Source: Microbacterium ulmi (GTDB taxonomy: Bacteria; Actinomycetota; Actinomycetes; Actinomycetales; Microbacteriaceae). Taken from it: DNA of 64,000 bases. How positions within the stretch are numbered: the stretch's first letter is position 1; the number at the start of each line of letters is the position of its first letter. The notes under the pieces are model-generated. The model was not told the origin of the DNA, ran no database searches, and saw only the letters and a program-made list of their open reading frames with translations. The DNA lies in contig NZ_JAAOZF010000001.1 in the NCBI RefSeq assembly GCF_011759705.1, positions 2,466,551 through 2,530,550 on the forward strand. Direction: 5' to 3'. A program made the translations under genes and the position numbers. Shown here one piece after another: positions 7,448-15,578 of this stretch.

Positions 7448-8278
7448 ATGGACGATCGTTACGGCACCGACGTGCTCGCCGCCGGGTGGCGCGAGCGCCA
7501 CCGGAAGACGGTGCCGCGGGTCGCGGCATCCCGCGATCTCGTCGTCGAGGTCGCGGGCGACGGCTTCTGCGGCGCCGTCGTCGCCGTCGCCGCGGGGCAT
7601 GTCGAGCTCGAGGACAGGCTCGGACGACGGCGGCTGTTCCCGCTGGGACCCGGATTCCTCGTGGACGGCGAGGATGTCGTGCTCATGCCGCCCGCCGCAG
7701 CCTCCGCCGGCCCGAAGCGCACGGCGTCGGGGTCGTTCGCAGCTCCCGACACGCGTGCGCGCGTCGCGCGGCCGAGCCGGATCCTCGTCGAAGGGCGCCA
7801 CGACGCCGAGCTCGTCGAGAAGGTCTGGGGCGACGATCTGCGGGCCGAGGGCGTCGTCGTCGAGTTCCTGCAGGGGGTCGATCTGCTGGAGGCCGCGCTC
7901 GACGAGGAGCCGCCGTCGGCGCAGCGTCGGTACGGCGTGCTGGTCGACCACCTCGTCCCGGGCTCCAAAGAGGCGCGCATCGCGGAGCGGGTCCTCGCCG
8001 GACGCCACGGCGCACACATCCGGATCGTGGGGCATCCCTTCATCGACGTGTGGCAATGCGTGACGCCGCGCGCGCTCGGCATCGCACGCTGGCCGGAGGT
8101 TCCGCGCGGCACCGAGTTCAAGGTCGGTGTGTGCCGCGCGCTCGGCTGGCCCGCCGACTCGCAGGCCGACATCGCGCGCGCCTGGCAGCGCATCCTCGCC
8201 CGCGTCTCCACGTACCGCGATCTCGAGCCGGCCCTCCTCGGGCGGGTCGAGGAGCTCATCGACTTCGTGACGGCGTAG
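7448..8278 (+). CDS. DUF3097 family protein with TOPRIM-like motif
   Basis: A 276-residue protein matching my recollection of DUF3097, a family I know only from actinobacteria. It has an N-terminal beta-rich part (residues 25-80) with a VELEDRLGRRRLFPLGPGF segment. A central ILVEGRHDAELVEKVWG (112-128) resembles the first TOPRIM motif of primases and RNase M5 (Glu115, Asp119). A second strand, GVLVDHLVPGSKE (163-175), sits where the DxD of TOPRIM would be, with only Asp167 kept. No function is established. The start is the ATG after GGAGGCATCCC; longer upstream readings run into the TPM gene region. Confidence 0.85.
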   Translation: MDDRYGTDVLAAGWRERHRKTVPRVAASRDLVVEVAGDGFCGAVVAVAAGHVELEDRLGRRRLFPLGPGFLVDGEDVVLMPPAAASAGPKRTASGSFAAPDTRARVARPSRILVEGRHDAELVEKVWGDDLRAEGVVVEFLQGVDLLEAALDEEPPSAQRRYGVLVDHLVPGSKEARIAERVLAGRHGAHIRIVGHPFIDVWQCVTPRALGIARWPEVPRGTEFKVGVCRALGWPADSQADIARAWQRILARVSTYRDLEPALLGRVEELIDFVTA

Positions 8279-8397
8279 TCGCGCCGGCCGCTGTCGACAG
8301 CAGGGACCCGCATCCCGAGTCTCGGTTCGATCCGCCGGCGGGATGCCGGCCGGGGCTCGCGCCGGGAGAGCCGTCCGGGTCGCCCGCCTCGCGTCGG

Positions 8398-8403
8398 TAG
8401 CCT
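8398..8403 (+). promoter_or_regulatory. -10 element TAGCCT, leaderless promoter of trmB
   Basis: TAGCCT ends 6 nt before the GTG start of trmB. The spacing equals that seen at several other genes in this window. Confidence 0.45.
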
Positions 8404-8409
8404 GGAGAG

Positions 8410-9165
8410 GTGCCTGACAGTCCCGCCGAGCCGCGCGTCTTCCGCGAGCGCCCCGTCTCGTTCGTGCGGCGCAGCGGACGGATGTCGGAGGCGCAGGACC
8501 GCGCGTGGAGCGAGCTCGCACCGCAGTACGTCATCGGCGTGAGCCGCGACGTCGCGGCGACGAGCATCCTCCCCGGCTCCGCGATCGACCCCGTCGCCGT
8601 GTGGGGCCGCGAAGCGCCGCTCGTCGTGGAGATCGGGTCGGGCCAGGGGCACGCGATCGTGCATGCCGCGGCATCCCGCCCCGACACGGACTTCCTGGCG
8701 ATCGAGGTCTTCCGCGCGGGGCTCGCCCGCACGATGCTCGACGCCGACCGTGCCGGCGCGCGCAACCTCCGCCTCGTCGAGGCGAACGCCCCCGAAGTCC
8801 TGCAGCACCTGCTGCCGCCTGCGAGCGCGACCGAGCTGTGGATCTTCTTCCCCGATCCGTGGCACAAGAAGAAGCACACGAAGCGCCGTCTCGTGACGCC
8901 GGAGTTCGCGGCCGTCGCAGCCGCCGCGCTGGAGGACGGCGGGATGCTGCGCCTGGCCACCGACTGGGAGGACTACGCGCTGCAGATGCGCGACACCCTC
9001 GACCCCGCCGACGACTTCGAGCGCGCGTTCGAGGGCGAGTGGGCCCCGCGCTTCGACGGGCGCGTCCTGACCGCGTTCGAGCGCAAGGGCGCGCGGGCGG
9101 GACGCGACATCCGCGACCTCGTGTACCGACGCGTGCCGCGCCCGACCGCCGGCGCGACGGACTGA
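8410..9165 (+). CDS. trmB: tRNA (guanine-N7)-methyltransferase
   Basis: A 251-residue SAM-dependent methyltransferase that makes m7G46 in tRNA variable loops. Motifs are clear: the SAM loop EIGSGQGHA, the family signature IFFPDPWHKKKH (catalytic Asp and basic cluster), TDWEDYA and the C-terminal TAFERKG. Length is a little above the usual 210-240 aa because of a 30-residue N-terminal extension. The GTG start 6 nt after TAGCCT fits a leaderless mRNA. The CPBP gene begins 5 nt after its stop, so the two form a unit. Confidence 0.96.
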   Translation: MPDSPAEPRVFRERPVSFVRRSGRMSEAQDRAWSELAPQYVIGVSRDVAATSILPGSAIDPVAVWGREAPLVVEIGSGQGHAIVHAAASRPDTDFLAIEVFRAGLARTMLDADRAGARNLRLVEANAPEVLQHLLPPASATELWIFFPDPWHKKKHTKRRLVTPEFAAVAAAALEDGGMLRLATDWEDYALQMRDTLDPADDFERAFEGEWAPRFDGRVLTAFERKGARAGRDIRDLVYRRVPRPTAGATD

Positions 9166-9170
9166 TCGGC

Positions 9171-10073
9171 ATGCCGGCCCTCCCCGCATCCGGCTCCCGG
9201 CCCGCCTTCTCGTGGGCGCTCGCACCCGCGCTGCTCGTGTGCCTCGCGGCGCCCGCCTTCTTCGTCGCACGCGTGCCGTGGCTCGGATGGGCCCTGCTCG
9301 CGACGGGGCTCGCGGCGTCGGCCATCGTGGCGCGCGCGCCCGCCGAGGCGGATGCCGAGGTGCGCGCGGGCGCTCGGCTCGACACCGCACGGCTCGTCGG
9401 CGCGCGACGCGCTCCGAGCCTTCTGCGCGATCTGTCGCTCATCGCCGTGGGGCTTCTCATCGTCAGTGCGATCCCGCTCGCGGCCGAACTCGGCAACCTC
9501 GCCATGCTGCGGTTCGCGGTCGCGCTCGGCGGCGCGGTCGCGGTGCCGTACTTCGTGTCGAGGTTCGTCTTCGGCGACCGCGCGATCCGGTTCCCGTGGC
9601 GCGGCGGATCCCGGTGGTCGGCGTTCCAGTGGGTGTGGCTCGTCGCCGTGCTCGTGCTCGGGTGGCTGATCCTGCCGTTCTACTTCATCACGTCCGGCGT
9701 GTACCTCAACTGGCCGGTCGTCGACACGCCCGAGCTCATCGCGCGCCTGTTCGTGGGCGTCGGCGCCGTCGGCATCTGGGACGAGCTCTTCTTCGTCTGC
9801 ACGGTCTTCGCGCTGCTGCGTCGGCACTTCCCGGACTGGCAGGCCAACATCCTGCAGTCCGTCGTCTTCGTGTCGTTCCTCTGGGAGCTGGGCTACCGCG
9901 CGTGGGGACCCGTGCTCACGGTCCCGTTCGCGCTGCTGCAGGGCTTCATCTTCCTGCGCACGCGCTCGCTCGCGTACGTCGTGACGGTGCACCTCCTGTT
10001 CGACGCGATCGTGTTCCTCGTCCTCGTGCACGCCCACAATCCGGGGATGCTGGACTGGCTCTTCCTCGTCTGA
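9171..10073 (+). CDS. CPBP-family intramembrane protein, divergent active site
   Basis: A 300-residue polytopic protein with about eight hydrophobic segments. The second half (190-285) resembles the CPBP/Abi (CAAX-protease-like) domain: WDELFFVCTVFALLRR at 203-218, FVSFLWEL at 233-240 and HLLFDAIVF at 274-282. The canonical first motif EExxxR appears here as DE followed by a shifted arginine. The second motif FxxxH has Glu239 in place of His. The third, HxxxD, is intact (His274, Asp278). Activity is therefore doubtful, and it could be a scaffold. It starts 5 nt after trmB and is probably co-transcribed. Confidence 0.75.
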   Translation: MPALPASGSRPAFSWALAPALLVCLAAPAFFVARVPWLGWALLATGLAASAIVARAPAEADAEVRAGARLDTARLVGARRAPSLLRDLSLIAVGLLIVSAIPLAAELGNLAMLRFAVALGGAVAVPYFVSRFVFGDRAIRFPWRGGSRWSAFQWVWLVAVLVLGWLILPFYFITSGVYLNWPVVDTPELIARLFVGVGAVGIWDELFFVCTVFALLRRHFPDWQANILQSVVFVSFLWELGYRAWGPVLTVPFALLQGFIFLRTRSLAYVVTVHLLFDAIVFLVLVHAHNPGMLDWLFLV

Positions 10074-10114
10074 GGCGGCATCCCGAGCGCGACGTCTCGA
10101 CTCTCACGTGAAGG

Positions 10115-10129
10115 TCGAAGTGACTTCGA
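10115..10129. promoter_or_regulatory. palindrome TCGAAGT-G-ACTTCGA, possible operator
   Basis: Two perfect 7-bp arms flank one central base. The element sits 9 bp upstream of a TTGACG -35-like hexamer, so it could be an operator or activator site for the short transcript that follows. The dyad recalls MerR/SoxR-type sites, but the regulator is unknown. Confidence 0.4.
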
Positions 10130-10138
10130 GGTGAACTC

Positions 10139-10166
10139 TTGACGACGTCCGAGTTCGGAGTACGTT
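10139..10166 (+). promoter_or_regulatory. sigma70-like promoter TTGACG-16-TACGTT
   Basis: A -35-like TTGACG (10139-10144), a 16-bp spacer and a TACGTT -10. It points to a start near 10172. No protein-coding start follows before a strong hairpin about 70 nt downstream. Confidence 0.45.
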
Positions 10167-10171
10167 CGGTT

Positions 10172-10275
10172 CTGCGAGAGGAAAACGGAGACGAGGAACC
10201 CGAGAGGGAACCAGACACGGAGACCACGACTCGCACCTGATGATCGCCCCGAGGCCTCGGCCCCGGGGCGATCTT
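10172..10275 (+). ncRNA. candidate small RNA of about 100 nt
   Basis: Between the CPBP gene and tRNA-Arg, a promoter-like pair with an upstream palindrome is followed by about 70 purine-rich bases without a start codon that opens a reading frame, and then by a 10-bp GC hairpin. Promoter plus terminator around a non-coding segment suggests a small RNA of about 100 nt. It could instead be a leader for the downstream tRNA transcript. I do not recognise a known RNA family, and RNA evidence would be needed. Exact ends are estimates. Confidence 0.35.
10242..10273 (+). terminator. GC-rich hairpin terminator
   Basis: GATCGCCCCG (10242-10251) pairs perfectly with CGGGGCGATC (10264-10273) around a 12-nt loop. 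The 3' side is followed by TTCAT rather than a full U-run. It could end the trmB/CPBP transcript or the candidate small RNA. Confidence 0.6.
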
Positions 10276-10310
10276 CATGTGCGCTGTCAGGATGCCGCGC
10301 GGCGCGGTGA

Positions 10311-10316
10311 TAGCCT
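10311..10316 (+). promoter_or_regulatory. -10 element TAGCCT for tRNA-Arg
   Basis: TAGCCT ends 10 nt before the first base of the tRNA, the usual distance for a start a few bases upstream of the mature 5' end. The -35 region is weak. Confidence 0.4.
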
Positions 10317-10326
10317 CGTTCGGTAC

Positions 10327-10399
10327 GCCTCCGTAGCTCAGGGGATAGAGCGTTGGTTTCCGGTACCAAAGGTCGCAGGTTCGATTCCTGTCGGGGGCA
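10327..10399 (+). tRNA. tRNA-Arg (anticodon CCG)
   Basis: A complete 73-nt cloverleaf. The acceptor arm GCCTCCG pairs with CGGGGGC (one T-G wobble), with discriminator A at the last base. The D-arm contains AGCTCAGGGGATAGAGC, the anticodon stem is TTGGT/ACCAA with loop TTCCGGT, and the T-arm holds GGTTCGATTCC. Anticodon CCG reads CGG arginine codons. CCA is not encoded; the next bases are CTG. A strong terminator follows 3 nt later, so it is a single-tRNA transcript. Confidence 0.96.
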
Positions 10400-10402
10400 C
10401 TG

Positions 10403-10433
10403 AAGAAATCCCAGGTCGAGCCTGGGATTTCTT
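10403..10433 (+). terminator. rho-independent terminator after tRNA-Arg
   Basis: A perfect 13-bp stem, AAGAAATCCCAGG with CCTGGGATTTCTT, around loop TCGAG. The 3' arm is rich in T. The A/T-rich base of the stem stands out in this GC-rich DNA. It is symmetrical and may also end the DJ-1 family gene read from the other strand. Confidence 0.85.
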
Positions 10434-10477
10434 GCGTTCCGCGTCCGTGGCGCCGGTGCTGCTGCTCGATGCTCCGG

Positions 10478-11161
10478 CTACGCGAGCCGTGCGGCTGCGG
10501 CCCGCACGAGCGGCTCGCGGCGCTCCCGCATGATCGCGGGAAGGGCGTCGACCATTCCTCGATCGACATCGGGAGCGGTCGGCGACCCCGCATCGAACGG
10601 CGGTCGGGGGTCGTACTCCATCGACAGCTGGACGCGCTTGGCGGCGTCCGCCCCGAAGAGCTCGGCCGCGACGACCAGCCCGAAGTCGATCCCGCTCGTG
10701 ATCCCGCCCCCCGTGATGAGGTCGCCGTCCTGCACGACCCGTGCCTGCACGGGGATGGCGCCGAGCATGCTCAGCATGGAATGCGATGCCCAGTGCGTCG
10801 TGGCCCGGCGGCCTCGCAGCAGGCCTGCCGCCCCGAGCACGAAGGCGCCCGTGCACACGCTCGTGACGTAGCGGGCGCGGGACCCCTGCCGGCGGACGAA
10901 CTCGAGAGCCGCCTCGTCGGCCATCAGCTCGAACGCGCCCTGCCCGCCCGGCACGAGGAGGACGTCGGCCTGTGGCGCCGTGTCGAACGTCGTGCTGGGA
11001 AGGATCGAGAAGCCGCCGTCCGTCGCGATCGGCTCGATGCGGTGCCACGCGACGTCGACGACGGCTCCTGGCAGCTGCGCGAACACCTGAAGGGGACCGG
11101 TCAGGTCGAGCTGCGTGATCCCGGGGAAGACGAGGGCGACGAAGCGGATGCCGTTCTCCAC
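10478..11161 (-). CDS. DJ-1/PfpI family protein, isonitrile hydratase-like
   Basis: A 227-residue DJ-1/PfpI-fold protein. The nucleophile elbow is SVCTGAFVLGAAGLLRGRRATTHW, with Cys103, the signature of the isonitrile hydratase/GATase-like branch. The glycine-rich VPGGQGAF lies at 70-77. Members hydrate isonitriles to N-formyl amides, or are uncharacterised amidotransferase-like enzymes. Without the DNA-binding domain of AraC-type relatives it should be an enzyme. It starts at a GTG, with no clear partner: the SGNH hydrolase lies 36 bp upstream on the same strand. Actual substrate unknown. Confidence 0.85.
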   Translation of the reverse strand: MENGIRFVALVFPGITQLDLTGPLQVFAQLPGAVVDVAWHRIEPIATDGGFSILPSTTFDTAPQADVLLVPGGQGAFELMADEAALEFVRRQGSRARYVTSVCTGAFVLGAAGLLRGRRATTHWASHSMLSMLGAIPVQARVVQDGDLITGGGITSGIDFGLVVAAELFGADAAKRVQLSMEYDPRPPFDAGSPTAPDVDRGMVDALPAIMRERREPLVRAAAARLA

Positions 11162-11197
11162 GCGCCCATTCTGCCGGTCGGGCGCGAGGCCGCGCGC

Positions 11198-11977
11198 TCA
11201 GCCGCCGTCGGCGGTGACCGCGGCGCCCGTCGCGAACGCGGTGAGCGCGGCCGCGAGCCGCTCGGCCAGGTACGCGTGGCCGTCGGTCGAGGGGTGGTCC
11301 TTGCCCGCCCCGGTGTCGATCACCCAGGCGTAGTTCGCGTCCGTGATCCACGCCTCGCGGATCGGCGAGACGTACCGCCAGCCGCGCTCCGCCGCGAGAT
11401 CCGCGAGATCCCGGTCGATGCGCGCCGTCGCCCTCTGCACCGGCAGGACCTGCGGCGCCGGGCCGAGGACGACGATCTCGGCGTCCGGGTAGAGCGCCGC
11501 CAGCGCGTCCCATGCGGCGGCCACGGCATCCCGGTATCCCTCCGCGGCGAGCCGGCGGTCGTTGATGGAGCCCTCGACGATGACGAGGTCGGGATCGAGG
11601 TCGGGGTCGAGCGCGGCGATCCGCTCGCCGTAGGTGCCTCCATCGATCCCGGGCTTGAGATAGCCGCTGCCGCGCACGCCGTCGACGACGGCATCCCATC
11701 CGAGCCGGTCGGCGAGGACGTACGCATAGCCGAGGGTCGGCGCCTTCGCGGCCGATCCGTACGTCCACGAGTCGCCGAAGACGAGGACTCTCGGATGCTC
11801 GGGCAGCGCGAGCGGCGCGGGGGCGGCGGCATCCGTCCCCGACGCCTGCGCGACCTGGGGAGCGGGAGCCGCCCACGGGCGCCAGAGCGCGACAGCGCAC
11901 ACGAGCGCGACGGCGACGGCCGCGGCGATCAGGATGCCGTACGGGCGCCGCACGCGCAGGCGCCCGGGCGGGTTCAT
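11198..11977 (-). CDS. membrane-anchored or secreted SGNH/GDSL hydrolase
   Basis: A 259-residue protein. Residues 12-33 form one hydrophobic helix after an Arg-rich N-terminus (signal anchor), then an Ala/Pro linker leads to the SGNH domain. Block I is FGDSWTYG (Ser70), block II has GVRGSGYLKPG, block III EGSINDRR, and block V DHPSTDGH with Asp and His of the triad. Such enzymes are esterases or lipases and often deacetylate cell-wall sugars; here they would face the outside. The ATG is the first that gives a signal anchor. Longer readings include the duplicated palindrome upstream and are rejected. Confidence 0.87.
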   Translation of the reverse strand: MNPPGRLRVRRPYGILIAAAVAVALVCAVALWRPWAAPAPQVAQASGTDAAAPAPLALPEHPRVLVFGDSWTYGSAAKAPTLGYAYVLADRLGWDAVVDGVRGSGYLKPGIDGGTYGERIAALDPDLDPDLVIVEGSINDRRLAAEGYRDAVAAAWDALAALYPDAEIVVLGPAPQVLPVQRATARIDRDLADLAAERGWRYVSPIREAWITDANYAWVIDTGAGKDHPSTDGHAYLAERLAAALTAFATGAAVTADGG

Positions 11978-12010
11978 GAGCCGAGGGTACGTCACGTCGG
12001 GGCGGGTGCG

Positions 12011-12054
12011 GCACGAGTCGTGCGAAGAAGGGGCACGAGTCGTGCGAAGAAGGG
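12011..12054. repeat. tandem 22-bp repeat containing a palindrome
   Basis: Two identical, adjacent 22-bp units (12011-12032 and 12033-12054). Each contains the 13-bp palindrome GCACGAGTCGTGC (6-bp arms, one central base) followed by GAAGAAGGG. They lie between the divergent SGNH hydrolase and transglutaminase-like genes. Two phased palindromes two helical turns apart suggest a cooperative operator, but this is inference. Confidence 0.8.
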
Positions 12055-12171
12055 GCCGGACGGCGTCTTTCCGCGTGCATCGACAGCCCCGAACGGCCAT
12101 TCCTGGCGCCCGTCGATGGACTGTGCACAAGCGATTGCGGCGCCCCCGATCCGCCGTGCGAGGATACCGAG

Positions 12172-13017
12172 GTGCAACGCCTCGTGACCGCCGAACTCGA
12201 CCTCGAACTGGGGGCGTCGATCGACCTCATCCTGCAGATCACGGCGGCCCAGCAGGTGCCCGTCGTGAGCGAGGAGCTGACGTTCACACAGGGCGATCGC
12301 GTCTACACGCCGACCGAGATCGTCGACCAGTCCGGCAGCCGCCTGCACCGCCTCACGGGCGAGTCCGGACTCCTGCACGTGCGATACGAGGCCGCCGTCG
12401 AGGGGCAGACCTCGACGAGCCGCACGAGCGATCTCGAGGCCATCACCTACCTGCGCCCGAGCCGCTACTGCCAGTCCGACGAGGTGTTCCAGCAGGCGCG
12501 CCGCCAGTTCAAGGGGCTGCACGGCTACGAACTCATCGCCGCCGTGTCCGAGTTCGTCGCGTCGAGCACGACCTACACGCCGGGGCTCAGTCACGGCACC
12601 GACTCCGCCGTCACGACGCTCATGACGGGTCAGGGCGTGTGCCGCGACTACGCGCACGTCGTCATCGCGCTTCTGCGCGCCATGGACATGCCCGCCCGCT
12701 ACGCCGCCTGCTTCGCGCCCGGGCTGCGCCCGATGGACTTCCACGCCGTCGCCGAGGCCTACTTCGACGGCGCCTGGTACGTCATCGACGCGACGCGCCT
12801 GTCGAACCGCCGCTCCCTCGTGCGCATCGCGACGGGACGCGACGCCGCCGACTGCGCGTTCCTCAGTTACCACGGCGGCTACGTGGGTCTCACGCGCATG
12901 CGCGTCGACGCGATCGTCGTGCCCGACGACGTCGCGGGCGACGACCTCGCACCGGATCTCGCGGATGTCTCCGACCCTTCCGCCGACGACTTCCTCGAGC
13001 TCGTCCAGCTCGCGTGA
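12172..13017 (+). CDS. transglutaminase-like protease-fold protein
   Basis: A 281-residue protein with a beta-rich N-terminal domain (1-95) and a transglutaminase-like core. The papain-like triad is complete: Cys157 in GQGVCRDYAHV, His191 in DFHAVAEAY and Asp206 in VIDATRL. This arrangement is typical of bacterial TGc proteins (PF01841) of the circularly arranged BTLCP group, which act as peptidases or amidases. No signal peptide, so cytosolic. It starts at a GTG behind GAGG. The tandem palindromes 120 bp upstream may regulate it. Substrate unknown; no alpha-E or circularly permuted ATP-grasp partner is adjacent, as found in some of its relatives. Confidence 0.88.
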   Translation: MQRLVTAELDLELGASIDLILQITAAQQVPVVSEELTFTQGDRVYTPTEIVDQSGSRLHRLTGESGLLHVRYEAAVEGQTSTSRTSDLEAITYLRPSRYCQSDEVFQQARRQFKGLHGYELIAAVSEFVASSTTYTPGLSHGTDSAVTTLMTGQGVCRDYAHVVIALLRAMDMPARYAACFAPGLRPMDFHAVAEAYFDGAWYVIDATRLSNRRSLVRIATGRDAADCAFLSYHGGYVGLTRMRVDAIVVPDDVAGDDLAPDLADVSDPSADDFLELVQLA

Positions 13018-13043
13018 CCCCGGGGACGCACAGGCCCTCCCCG

Positions 13044-13049
13044 TAGACT
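13044..13049 (+). promoter_or_regulatory. -10 element TAGACT of argS
   Basis: TAGACT ends 9 nt before the argS ATG. No ribosome-binding sequence lies between, which suggests a leaderless mRNA. Confidence 0.45.
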
Positions 13050-13058
13050 TGACGGGTT

Positions 13059-14723
13059 ATGGATCCTGAAGCGCTCTCCGCCGTCCTCGTCTCCGTCATC
13101 GCCCCGCTCGCCGAGGCGCGACGCCCTGGCGCAGGCGACGGTCTGCTCGCATCCGACTTCCCCCTCGAGCGCCCCAGGAACCGCGACCACGGCGACTGGG
13201 CGTCCAACGCGGCGCTCAAGCTCGCGAAGGCCGTCGGCGCGAACCCGCGCGAGTTCGCGGCCGAGATCGCCGGCAGCCTCGCCGACGCGGACGGCATCGC
13301 GAGCGTCGAGGTCGCGGGCCCCGGCTTCATCAACATCCGACTGGATGCCGCCGCCGCCGGCTCGCTCGCCAAGACCATCGTCGACGCGGGCGACGCGTTC
13401 GGCACGGCGGCGACGCTGTCGGGCGAGATCATCAACCTCGAGTTCGTCTCGGCCAACCCCACCGGCCCGATCCACCTGGGAGGAACGCGCTGGGCCGCTG
13501 TCGGCGACTCCCTCGCACGCATCCTCGCGTCGCAGGGCGCGGCCGTGACGCGCGAGTACTACTTCAACGACCACGGCGCACAGATCGACCGCTTCTCGCG
13601 CAGTCTCGTCGCGGCGCACGAGGGCAGGCCGACGCCGGAGGACGGCTACGGCGGCGCCTACATCGGCGACATCGCGCGTCGCGTGGCGCTCGCGTACGAG
13701 GGCGACATCGACGCCCTCGACGCCGACGCGAAGCAGGAGGCGTTCCGCGAGATCGGCGTCGGCTTCATGTTCGACGAGATCAAGCAGTCGCTGCACGAGT
13801 TCGGCGTCGACTTCGACGTGTACTTCCACGAGAACGACCTGCACGACTCCGGCGCCGTCGAGCGCGCCGTCGCGCGCCTGCGCGAGCTCGGCCACATCTT
13901 CGAGGCCGACGGCGCGACCTGGCTGCGCACGACCGAGTTCGGCGACGACAAGGACCGTGTCGTCATCAAGTCCGACGGGCAGCCCGCCTACATCTCCGGC
14001 GACCTCGCGTACTACCTCGACAAGCGCGAGCGCGGCTTCAACCGCTGCATCATCATGCTCGGCGCCGACCACCACGGCTACGTCAAGCGGCTCATGGCGA
14101 TGTGCGCCGCGTTCGGCGACGAGCCGTACGTCAACCTGCAGATCCTCATCGGCCAGCTCGTCAACCTCGTCAAAGAAGGCCAGCCCGTCCGCATGTCCAA
14201 GCGCGCCGGGACGGTCGTCACGATGGAGGATCTCGTCGAGATCGTCGGGGTGGATGCCGCGCGCTACGCGCTCACGCGCAGCTCGGCCGACTCCAACCTC
14301 GACGTCGACCTCGACGTCCTGCAGAAGCGGACGAACGACAACCCGGTCTTCTACGTGCAGTACGCGCACGCGCGGACCCACAACGTCGCGCGCAATGCCG
14401 CGGCATCCGGAGTCGACCGGTCGGAGTTCGCGCCCGAGCTGCTCGGCCACGAGACCGAGTCGGCGCTCCTCGGGGCGCTGCAGGAGTTCCCGCGCATCGT
14501 CGCGTTCGCGGCGGAGGTGCGCGAGCCGCACCGCGTCGCGCGCTATCTCGAGGAGCTCGCAGGCCTGTATCACCGCTGGTACGACAACTGCCGCGTCATC
14601 CCGCAGGGCGACGAGCCCGTCGAGGCGGTGCATCGCACGCGCCTGTGGCTCAACGACGCGACGGGCCAGGTGCTGCGCAACGGCCTCCGCCTTCTCGGCG
14701 TGAGCGCTCCGGAGCGGATGTAG
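13059..14723 (+). CDS. argS: arginyl-tRNA synthetase
   Basis: A 554-residue class Ia synthetase that charges tRNA-Arg with arginine. The HIGH-type motif is [14 protein letters not shown] at about residues 132-145, and the KMSKS-like loop reads [11 protein letters not shown]. The N-terminal Add1-type domain (1-90) that touches the tRNA D-loop and a C-terminal anticodon-binding helix bundle ending [10 protein letters not shown] are both present. Length matches bacterial ArgS. The downstream gene starts 2 nt after its stop. Gene order argS followed by lysA-hom-thr is the usual one in actinobacteria. Confidence 0.97.
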   Translation: MDPEALSAVLVSVIAPLAEARRPGAGDGLLASDFPLERPRNRDHGDWASNAALKLAKAVGANPREFAAEIAGSLADADGIASVEVAGPGFINIRLDAAAAGSLAKTIVDAGDAFGTAATLSGEIINLEFVSANPTGPIHLGGTRWAAVGDSLARILASQGAAVTREYYFNDHGAQIDRFSRSLVAAHEGRPTPEDGYGGAYIGDIARRVALAYEGDIDALDADAKQEAFREIGVGFMFDEIKQSLHEFGVDFDVYFHENDLHDSGAVERAVARLRELGHIFEADGATWLRTTEFGDDKDRVVIKSDGQPAYISGDLAYYLDKRERGFNRCIIMLGADHHGYVKRLMAMCAAFGDEPYVNLQILIGQLVNLVKEGQPVRMSKRAGTVVTMEDLVEIVGVDAARYALTRSSADSNLDVDLDVLQKRTNDNPVFYVQYAHARTHNVARNAAASGVDRSEFAPELLGHETESALLGALQEFPRIVAFAAEVREPHRVARYLEELAGLYHRWYDNCRVIPQGDEPVEAVHRTRLWLNDATGQVLRNGLRLLGVSAPERM

Positions 14724-14725
14724 CC

Positions 14726-15544
14726 GTGTCGCCGGGCGACACGCAGCCGACCCAGCCCCTGCCGGACTGGGCGTACGCGGAGCCCGAGCCCCGTCCGCGG
14801 CGCAGGGCCTGGCCGTGGATCATCGCGGTGGTCGTCGTCGTCGCGCTCGCGATCGTCGCGTGGCTCCTGGGGGACTGGATCGCCCGGGGCCTGGTCGAGA
14901 AGACGATCCGCGACCAGGTCGTGACGCGCCTCGCGCTGCCCGCCGACCAGGAGGTCGACGTCGGGATCGAGGGCGCCGTCATCCCGCAGCTCATCGCCGG
15001 GAGGTTCGACGAGATCACGGTCGCATCGGACGACGTCGCCTTCGGGCCGATCGCGGGAGATGTCACGGTGACGGCACGCGGCATCGGATTCTCCGGGACG
15101 GCGGATGCCGCGTCCGCGACCGTCTCGCTCGACGAGGCGCAGCTGCGCGCCCTCATGGCCACGGTCGAGGGATTCCCCGCCGACACGCTCGGGCTCGACG
15201 AGCCGGACGTCACGATGTCGACCGAGCTGAGCCTGTTCGGCGCGTCCTTCCCCGTGGGGGTGTCGCTCACCCCGAGCGCGTCCGAGACGGGCGATCTCGT
15301 CCTCACGCCCGCGTCGCTGCAGCTGGCGGGGGCCGACATCACGGCGGACGAGCTCAAGCGTCAGTTCGGCATCCTCTCGAACGCGGTCCTGCGCGACTGG
15401 GGCGTCTGCATCCGTCAGTACATCCCGGCGGGCATCGCGCTGACCGGTGCGCGCGTCGAGGGCGACAGGCTCGTCGCCGACCTCGCGATCGACGGCCGGA
15501 TCGCGGCGGATGCTGCGCTGCGCGAGAACGGCTCGTGCGCCTGA
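14726..15544 (+). CDS. DUF2993 (LmeA-like) membrane-anchored protein
   Basis: A 272-residue protein starting at the GTG 2 nt after argS. A Pro/Arg-rich cytosolic stretch is followed by one transmembrane helix (about 32-53), and the remainder is exported. This matches DUF2993; the mycobacterial member LmeA binds phospholipids and takes part in mannan elongation. The domain shows repeated beta-strands such as GRFDEITVASDDVAFGPIAG and VTARGIGFSG. Two cysteines (WGVCIRQY and the penultimate CA) could form a disulfide. Co-transcription with argS is likely. The role in this organism's envelope is inference. Confidence 0.82.
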   Translation: MSPGDTQPTQPLPDWAYAEPEPRPRRRAWPWIIAVVVVVALAIVAWLLGDWIARGLVEKTIRDQVVTRLALPADQEVDVGIEGAVIPQLIAGRFDEITVASDDVAFGPIAGDVTVTARGIGFSGTADAASATVSLDEAQLRALMATVEGFPADTLGLDEPDVTMSTELSLFGASFPVGVSLTPSASETGDLVLTPASLQLAGADITADELKRQFGILSNAVLRDWGVCIRQYIPAGIALTGARVEGDRLVADLAIDGRIAADAALRENGSCA

Positions 15545-15578
15545 CGGTGCATGGACGGGCGCGCCGATTCGTGTGCCC

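Noticed and set aside
12011..12054. CRISPR-like repeat
   Set aside because: Two adjacent 22-bp copies without spacers and no cas genes.
12122..12129. TGTGCACA as a CRP/GlxR-type half of an operator
   Set aside because: Only an 8-bp palindrome without the wider TGTGA-N6-TCACA pattern; such short words occur by chance.
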